Shown here: positions 6,180-9,606 of the stretch, one piece after another
Layout of the letters: every line of letters begins with the position of its first letter
Numbering within the stretch: position 1 is the stretch's first letter
Assembly (NCBI GenBank): GCA_902493585.1
Contig: CABUPZ010000089.1
Location: forward strand, 1-9,606
From: an uncultured Fusicatenibacter sp.
GTDB lineage: Bacteria > Bacillota > Clostridia > Lachnospirales > Lachnospiraceae
Direction of reading: 5' to 3'
DNA: 9,606 nucleotides
Notes under the pieces: generated by a model
Databases searched by the model: none
Seen by the model: only the letters and a program-made list of their open reading frames with translations
Told to the model about the DNA's origin: nothing
Position numbers and translations under genes: made by a program

Positions 6180-8819
6180 TTGGAAAAATATGGCGTTAAT
6201 GAGCTCCGGAGAATGTTCCTGGAGTTCTTCGAGAGCAAAGGACATCTGGCAATGAAGAGTTTTTCTCTTGTGCCGCAGAATGATAAAAGTCTTCTTCTGA
6301 TCAATTCAGGTATGGCGCCTCTGAAACCGTACTTTACCGGAGCGGAGATCCCGCCGAGAAGACGTGTCACAACCTGTCAGAAATGTATCCGTACCGGAGA
6401 TATCGAGAATGTGGGAAAAACCGCACGCCACGGTACGTTTTTCGAAATGCTTGGAAACTTTTCCTTTGGCGATTATTTCAAGCATGAAGCCATCGCATGG
6501 TCCTGGGAATTCCTGACGAAAGTCGTTGGTCTGGATCCAGACCGTCTGTATCCGTCAGTCTATGAGGAAGACGACGAGGCGTTTGAAATCTGGGAAAAAG
6601 AGATCGGAATCGCGCCGGAGAGAATCTTCCGTTTCGGAAAAGAAGATAACTTCTGGGAGCATGGCGCAGGTCCCTGCGGTCCGTGTTCTGAGATTTATTA
6701 CGACCGCGGCGAGAAGTACGGCTGCGGAAAGCCGGGATGTACCGTTGGATGTGAATGCGACCGTTACATCGAGGTATGGAACAACGTATTTACCCAGTTC
6801 AACAACGACGGCGAAGGCCATTACACCGAGCTGGAGCAGAAGAACATCGATACCGGAATGGGTCTGGAGCGTCTTGCCGTTGTTGTTCAGGATGTGGATT
6901 CCATTTTTGACGTGGATACGATCCAGGCGCTGCGCAATCAGGTGTGCGCGATCGCAGGCGTGACCTACGGCAAAGAGCATGAAAAAGATGTCTCCATCCG
7001 ACTGATTACAGACCATATCCGTTCCGCAACCTTTATGATTTCCGACGGTATCATGCCGACCAACGAGGGCAGAGGTTACGTTCTCCGCCGTCTGATCCGC
7101 CGTGCCGCACGTCATGGACGTCTGCTTGGCATCGACCGCTTGTTCCTTGCGGAGCTGAGCGCAGGCGTGATCGAGGGAAGCAAGGATGGCTATCCGGAAC
7201 TGGAAGAGAAGAAAGACTTCATCTTTAATGTATTGAATAATGAAGAAAAGCAGTTCAACAAGACCATCGATCAGGGTCTGTCCATTCTGGCAGAGATGGA
7301 AGAGAAGATGGCTGCTGCCGGACAGAAAGTCCTTTCCGGAGAGGATGCGTTCAAACTGTACGATACGTACGGATTCCCGATGGACCTGACCAGAGAGATC
7401 CTGGAAGAAAAAGGATATGAGATCGACGAGGACGGCTTCACCAAAGCGATGGATGAGCAGAGAAACAGAGCGAGAACTGCCCGTGAGACCACCAACTACA
7501 TGGGAGCGGACGCAACTGTTTACGATGAGATCGATCCTTCCGTTACAACGGAATTTACAGGATATACCACACTGACCGATACCTCCCGGATCACTGTGCT
7601 CACCACAGAGACCGAGATCGTCAATGCTTTGATGGAAGGTCAGAAAGGTACAGTATTTACAGAGAAGACTCCGTTCTATGCCACCATGGGCGGTCAGATC
7701 GGTGACTGCGGAGAGATCCGTACACCGAACGGTGTCTTTGAGGTTGAGGAGACCATCAAGCTGCGCGGCGGAAAGTATGGCCATGTCGGCGTGATGAAAT
7801 CCGGAATGATCTCTGTGGGCGAGGAGGCGGCTCTGGAAGTCTGCAGATCCGCGAGAAAGAACACAGAGAAGAACCACAGTGCCACCCATCTGCTTCAGAA
7901 AGCGCTGAAGACCGTTCTTGGCGCCCATGTAGAGCAGAAAGGCTCCCTGGTCACTCCGACCCGTCTTCGTTTTGACTTTGCACATTTCACTGCGATGACC
8001 CAGGAAGAACTGGCAAAAGTAGAAGCTCTGGTAAATCAGGAAATCCAGGAGCAGCTGCCGGTGCAGACGAATATCATGGACATCGAGTCTGCGAAAAAAT
8101 CCGGCGCAATGGCACTGTTCGGTGAGAAATACGGTGATGAGGTTCGCGTGGTATCCATGGGAGATTTCTCCAAAGAGCTGTGCGGCGGTACCCATGTACA
8201 CAACACCAGTGAGATCATGCTGTTCAAGATTGTTTCCGAGGCAGGTGTAGCAGCCGGTGTCCGCCGTATCGAGGCGCTGACCGGAGAAGGCGTTCTGGCT
8301 TATTACAGAGAACAGGAGGCAATGCTTCACAGCGCAGCGGCTCTTCTGAAGACCACTCCGGCGGAGCTGGACGGAAAGATCCGCCATCTGATGGCTGAGA
8401 ACAAAGAGCTGACATCTGAAAATGAATCTCTGAAGAGCAAAATGGCTCAGAATTCTCTGGGCAATGTGATGGACAAGGTGACGGAGATCAAAGGCGTGAA
8501 GCTTCTGGCTGTAGCCGTGGAAAATGTGGATATGAACGGACTGCGTGATCTTGGCGACCAGTTAAAAGAAAAACTGGGAGAGGGCGTTGTCGTACTGGCA
8601 TCCGCACAGAACGGAAAAGTGAGCCTTCTTGCAATGGTGACCGACGGAGCCATGAAGAAAGGTGCACATGCCGGCAACCTGATCAAGGCAGCCGCTGCCA
8701 TCGTCGGCGGAGGCGGAGGCGGCCGTCCGAATATGGCACAGGCGGGAGGAAAACAGCCGGATAAGATTCCGGAAGCCATCGCAAAAATCCCGGAAATCCT
8801 GGAAGGACAGATTCAGTAA
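6180..8819 (+). CDS. alaS: Alanyl-tRNA synthetase (AlaRS)
   Basis: An 879-residue class II aminoacyl-tRNA synthetase that attaches alanine to tRNA-Ala and clears mischarged Ser or Gly. The N-terminal catalytic core includes NSGMAPLKPYF (42-52), motif 2 around RTGDIENVG and RHGTFFEMLGNF (71-94), and motif 3 GMGLER (226-231). A tRNA-recognition region follows to about 455. The editing domain holds the zinc ligands of HSATH (His566, His570) and CGGTH (Cys668, His672). The C-Ala domain ends with a six-glycine loop GGGGGGRPNMAQAGG (843-857). Length is normal for the family. The start is TTG at 6180, with AGGAGG 8 bases upstream and the family N-terminus MEKYGVNELRRMF. The 153-bp gap from tyrS shows no T-box, although many Firmicutes alaS genes have one. 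A hairpin terminator closes the gene at 8848. Confidence 0.98.
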   Translation: MEKYGVNELRRMFLEFFESKGHLAMKSFSLVPQNDKSLLLINSGMAPLKPYFTGAEIPPRRRVTTCQKCIRTGDIENVGKTARHGTFFEMLGNFSFGDYFKHEAIAWSWEFLTKVVGLDPDRLYPSVYEEDDEAFEIWEKEIGIAPERIFRFGKEDNFWEHGAGPCGPCSEIYYDRGEKYGCGKPGCTVGCECDRYIEVWNNVFTQFNNDGEGHYTELEQKNIDTGMGLERLAVVVQDVDSIFDVDTIQALRNQVCAIAGVTYGKEHEKDVSIRLITDHIRSATFMISDGIMPTNEGRGYVLRRLIRRAARHGRLLGIDRLFLAELSAGVIEGSKDGYPELEEKKDFIFNVLNNEEKQFNKTIDQGLSILAEMEEKMAAAGQKVLSGEDAFKLYDTYGFPMDLTREILEEKGYEIDEDGFTKAMDEQRNRARTARETTNYMGADATVYDEIDPSVTTEFTGYTTLTDTSRITVLTTETEIVNALMEGQKGTVFTEKTPFYATMGGQIGDCGEIRTPNGVFEVEETIKLRGGKYGHVGVMKSGMISVGEEAALEVCRSARKNTEKNHSATHLLQKALKTVLGAHVEQKGSLVTPTRLRFDFAHFTAMTQEELAKVEALVNQEIQEQLPVQTNIMDIESAKKSGAMALFGEKYGDEVRVVSMGDFSKELCGGTHVHNTSEIMLFKIVSEAGVAAGVRRIEALTGEGVLAYYREQEAMLHSAAALLKTTPAELDGKIRHLMAENKELTSENESLKSKMAQNSLGNVMDKVTEIKGVKLLAVAVENVDMNGLRDLGDQLKEKLGEGVVVLASAQNGKVSLLAMVTDGAMKKGAHAGNLIKAAAAIVGGGGGGRPNMAQAGGKQPDKIPEAIAKIPEILEGQIQ

Positions 8820-8840
8820 CACCCGACAGAACTGCTGCCC

Positions 8841-8887
8841 AAAAAACTTGTAACCGTTCAGCAAGCTGAGCGGTTACAAAAAGTTTT
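8841..8887. terminator. Terminator after alaS, possibly bidirectional
   Basis: TTGTAACCGTTCAG (8848-8861) pairs with CTGAGCGGTTACAA (8866-8879), with one G-U pair, around the loop CAAG. An outer AAAAC/GTTTT pairing adds to the stem. TTTT (8884-8887) follows on the plus strand, and the A-run at 8841-8846 would be a T-run for minus-strand transcription. The structure separates alaS from the rpsU promoter. Confidence 0.8.
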
Positions 8888-8906
8888 ATAAAAAGAGAAA
8901 AAAATG

Positions 8907-8934
8907 TTGACGTATGGGAAAATTCTGCTATAAT
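8907..8934 (+). promoter_or_regulatory. Strong rpsU promoter
   Basis: TTGACG (8907-8912) is followed after 16 bp by a perfect TATAAT (8929-8934) preceded by TGC, an extended -10. Transcription would start near 8941, about 70 bases before the rpsU start. This is the best-matching promoter in the window, in keeping with a ribosomal protein gene. Confidence 0.85.
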
Positions 8935-9010
8935 ATTACTAGTGCAAAAAAATACCCATACAGTTGTATTATGCACAATCTGCAACTGGAGGGAGGTTAG
9001 GTGTGAGACT

Positions 9011-9187
9011 ATGTCAAATGTAATCGTAAAAGAGAACGAGACGTTGGACAGCGCTTTACGCAGATTTAAGCGTAGCTGTGCAAAGGCAGGCATTCAGCAG
9101 GAGATTCGCAAGAGAGAGCATTATGAGAAGCCAAGCGTTCGCCGCAAAAAGAAATCTGAAGCTGCCAGAAAACGTAAGTATAATTAA
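9011..9187 (+). CDS. rpsU: 30S ribosomal protein S21
   Basis: A 58-residue basic protein of the small ribosomal subunit that helps mRNA engage 16S rRNA near the anti-Shine-Dalgarno region. It begins MSNVIVKENETLDSALRRFK, continues with KAGIQQEIRKREHYEKPSVRRKKKSEAARKR and ends in a Lys/Arg-rich tail: a complete family match at the usual Firmicutes length. The start is ATG at 9011; AGGTG (8999-9003) lies 7 bases upstream, and a longer GGAGGGAGG (8988-8996) lies 14 bases upstream. The reading frame stays open back to a GTG at 8942, but that codon sits at the predicted transcript start and the extra residues are foreign to S21. The gene has its own strong promoter and terminator, so it is probably monocistronic. 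Confidence 0.98.
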   Translation: MSNVIVKENETLDSALRRFKRSCAKAGIQQEIRKREHYEKPSVRRKKKSEAARKRKYN

Positions 9188-9194
9188 TGTGCAG

Positions 9195-9228
9195 AAAATC
9201 CCCGGTGAGTATCTCCCCGGGGATTTTT
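9195..9228 (+). terminator. Intrinsic terminator after rpsU
   Basis: AAAATCCCCGG (9195-9205) pairs perfectly with CCGGGGATTTT (9217-9227), and the 11-base loop can form three further pairs (GAG with CTC). The T-run ends at 9228. The A-rich 5' side would also allow termination on the minus strand. Confidence 0.93.
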
Positions 9229-9257
9229 AAACATAACGGACAGAAAGATGGTGGAAT

Positions 9258-9606
9258 ATGAAACTGATCTGGAAGGTGATATATAAGTTTTTCGGTCTGG
9301 TGAGAAAAGTATTAAGGATCATGTCCACCCGGCTGTTTATTATCCTGGCAGCGCTGGCGCTGGAACTGATCTGGATCATCGGGCTGATCCTGATTCTGAA
9401 TGAAGAGTCTATTTATGTCACGTATGTTCTGACATTCATTGCGCTGATTACAGTCCTGTGGCTGGTAAGCCAGAATCTGAATCCCGGATATAAACTGATG
9501 TGGACGTTCTGTATTCTGGTCTTTCCTGTGGTCGGGATTATTCTTTATGCTATTTTCGGTCATTCCAGACTGGCATATAAATTTCGGCGGGCGTATGACC
9601 AGGTAC
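9258..9606 (+). CDS. cls: Probable cardiolipin synthase (phospholipase D type), 3' truncated
   Basis: The first 116 residues of a membrane protein that runs off the window. Three hydrophobic segments are visible (about 25-48, 53-70 and 79-101) after a basic N-terminal stretch. The third carries NPGYKLMWTFCILVFPVVG followed by LYAIFGHSRL, which matches the N-terminal membrane-anchor domain (PLDc_N type) of bacterial cardiolipin synthases. These enzymes join two phosphatidylglycerol molecules into cardiolipin and glycerol at the cytoplasmic membrane. The catalytic HxKxxxxD motifs would lie beyond the window, so the assignment rests on the anchor alone. The ATG at 9258 has only a weak, close GGTGG before it. 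No clear promoter is seen in the short gap after the rpsU terminator. Unrelated proteins sharing the PLDc_N anchor are the main alternative. Confidence 0.75.
   Translation, partial: MKLIWKVIYKFFGLVRKVLRIMSTRLFIILAALALELIWIIGLILILNEESIYVTYVLTFIALITVLWLVSQNLNPGYKLMWTFCILVFPVVGIILYAIFGHSRLAYKFRRAYDQV

Noticed and set aside
4755..6245. 496-codon open frame on the minus strand across tyrS
   Set aside because: It lies fully antisense to a certain tyrS, has no family-like motifs, and looks like a by-product of tyrS codon use.
6555..8387. 610-codon open frame on the minus strand inside alaS
   Set aside because: It is antisense to a full-length AlaRS with all motifs intact; composition and lack of domains point to a shadow frame.
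8706..8723. GGC/GGA tandem repeat
   Set aside because: It encodes the conserved glycine loop of the AlaRS C-terminal domain, so it is coding constraint, not an independent repeat.
8942..9010. 23-residue extension of S21 from a GTG
   Set aside because: The GTG is at the predicted transcript start, leaving no room for a ribosome binding site, and the extra residues are not part of S21.
9248..9286. Twelve-codon ORF overlapping the start of the cardiolipin synthase gene
   Set aside because: It has no ribosome binding site of its own and would occur readily by chance.
1..9606. Search for CRISPR arrays, insertion sequences, tRNA or rRNA genes, phage or defence genes
   Set aside because: No repeated spacer pattern, terminal inverted repeats, transposase-like frames, tRNA cloverleaf with CCA, or defence-type domains were seen by eye.

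Overview
The window looks like chromosomal core sequence from a Gram-positive member of the Clostridia, most likely Lachnospiraceae. Pointers are a T-box leader in front of a tyrosyl-tRNA synthetase gene, a 58-residue ribosomal protein S21 of the Firmicutes type, strong Shine-Dalgarno sequences with two TTG starts, balanced base composition, and a paired half-size ABC exporter. The genus is inference; no rRNA or species marker is present.

Layout. Bases 1-660 (+) hold the 3' part of an extended short-chain dehydrogenase (NAD-dependent epimerase family). It converges, with only 6 bp between stops, on a two-gene minus-strand operon (4249 down to 667) encoding a heterodimeric ABC exporter. The upstream gene (4249..2522) carries the degenerate ATP site (Asp for the catalytic Glu, Gln for the switch His). 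The downstream gene (2538..667) carries the catalytic residues and an altered LSKGQ signature. Bases 4250-4799 are non-coding control DNA: an exporter promoter with two TTGCA-N2-TRCAA dyads, a possible divergent promoter with a seven-codon ORF, then a promoter and a complete T-box leader with terminator and antiterminator.

Plus-strand tyrS (4800-6026) and alaS (6180-8819) follow, 153 bp apart. That gap holds a possible weak promoter and a strong 14-bp hairpin but no recognisable T-box. A hairpin terminator closes alaS. A strong extended -10 promoter then drives rpsU (9011-9187), which ends in its own terminator, and the window closes inside the membrane-anchor region of a probable cardiolipin synthase.

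Functionally this is translation (two aminoacyl-tRNA synthetases and S21) beside efflux and envelope lipid genes. I found no mobile element, CRISPR array, tRNA, rRNA, defence system or clearly novel system. The points most worth checking are in the control regions: a T-box whose specifier position does not obviously read a Tyr codon, the paired operator-like sites between the exporter and tyrS, a mini-ORF with a good ribosome binding site, and a long hairpin just ahead of alaS.
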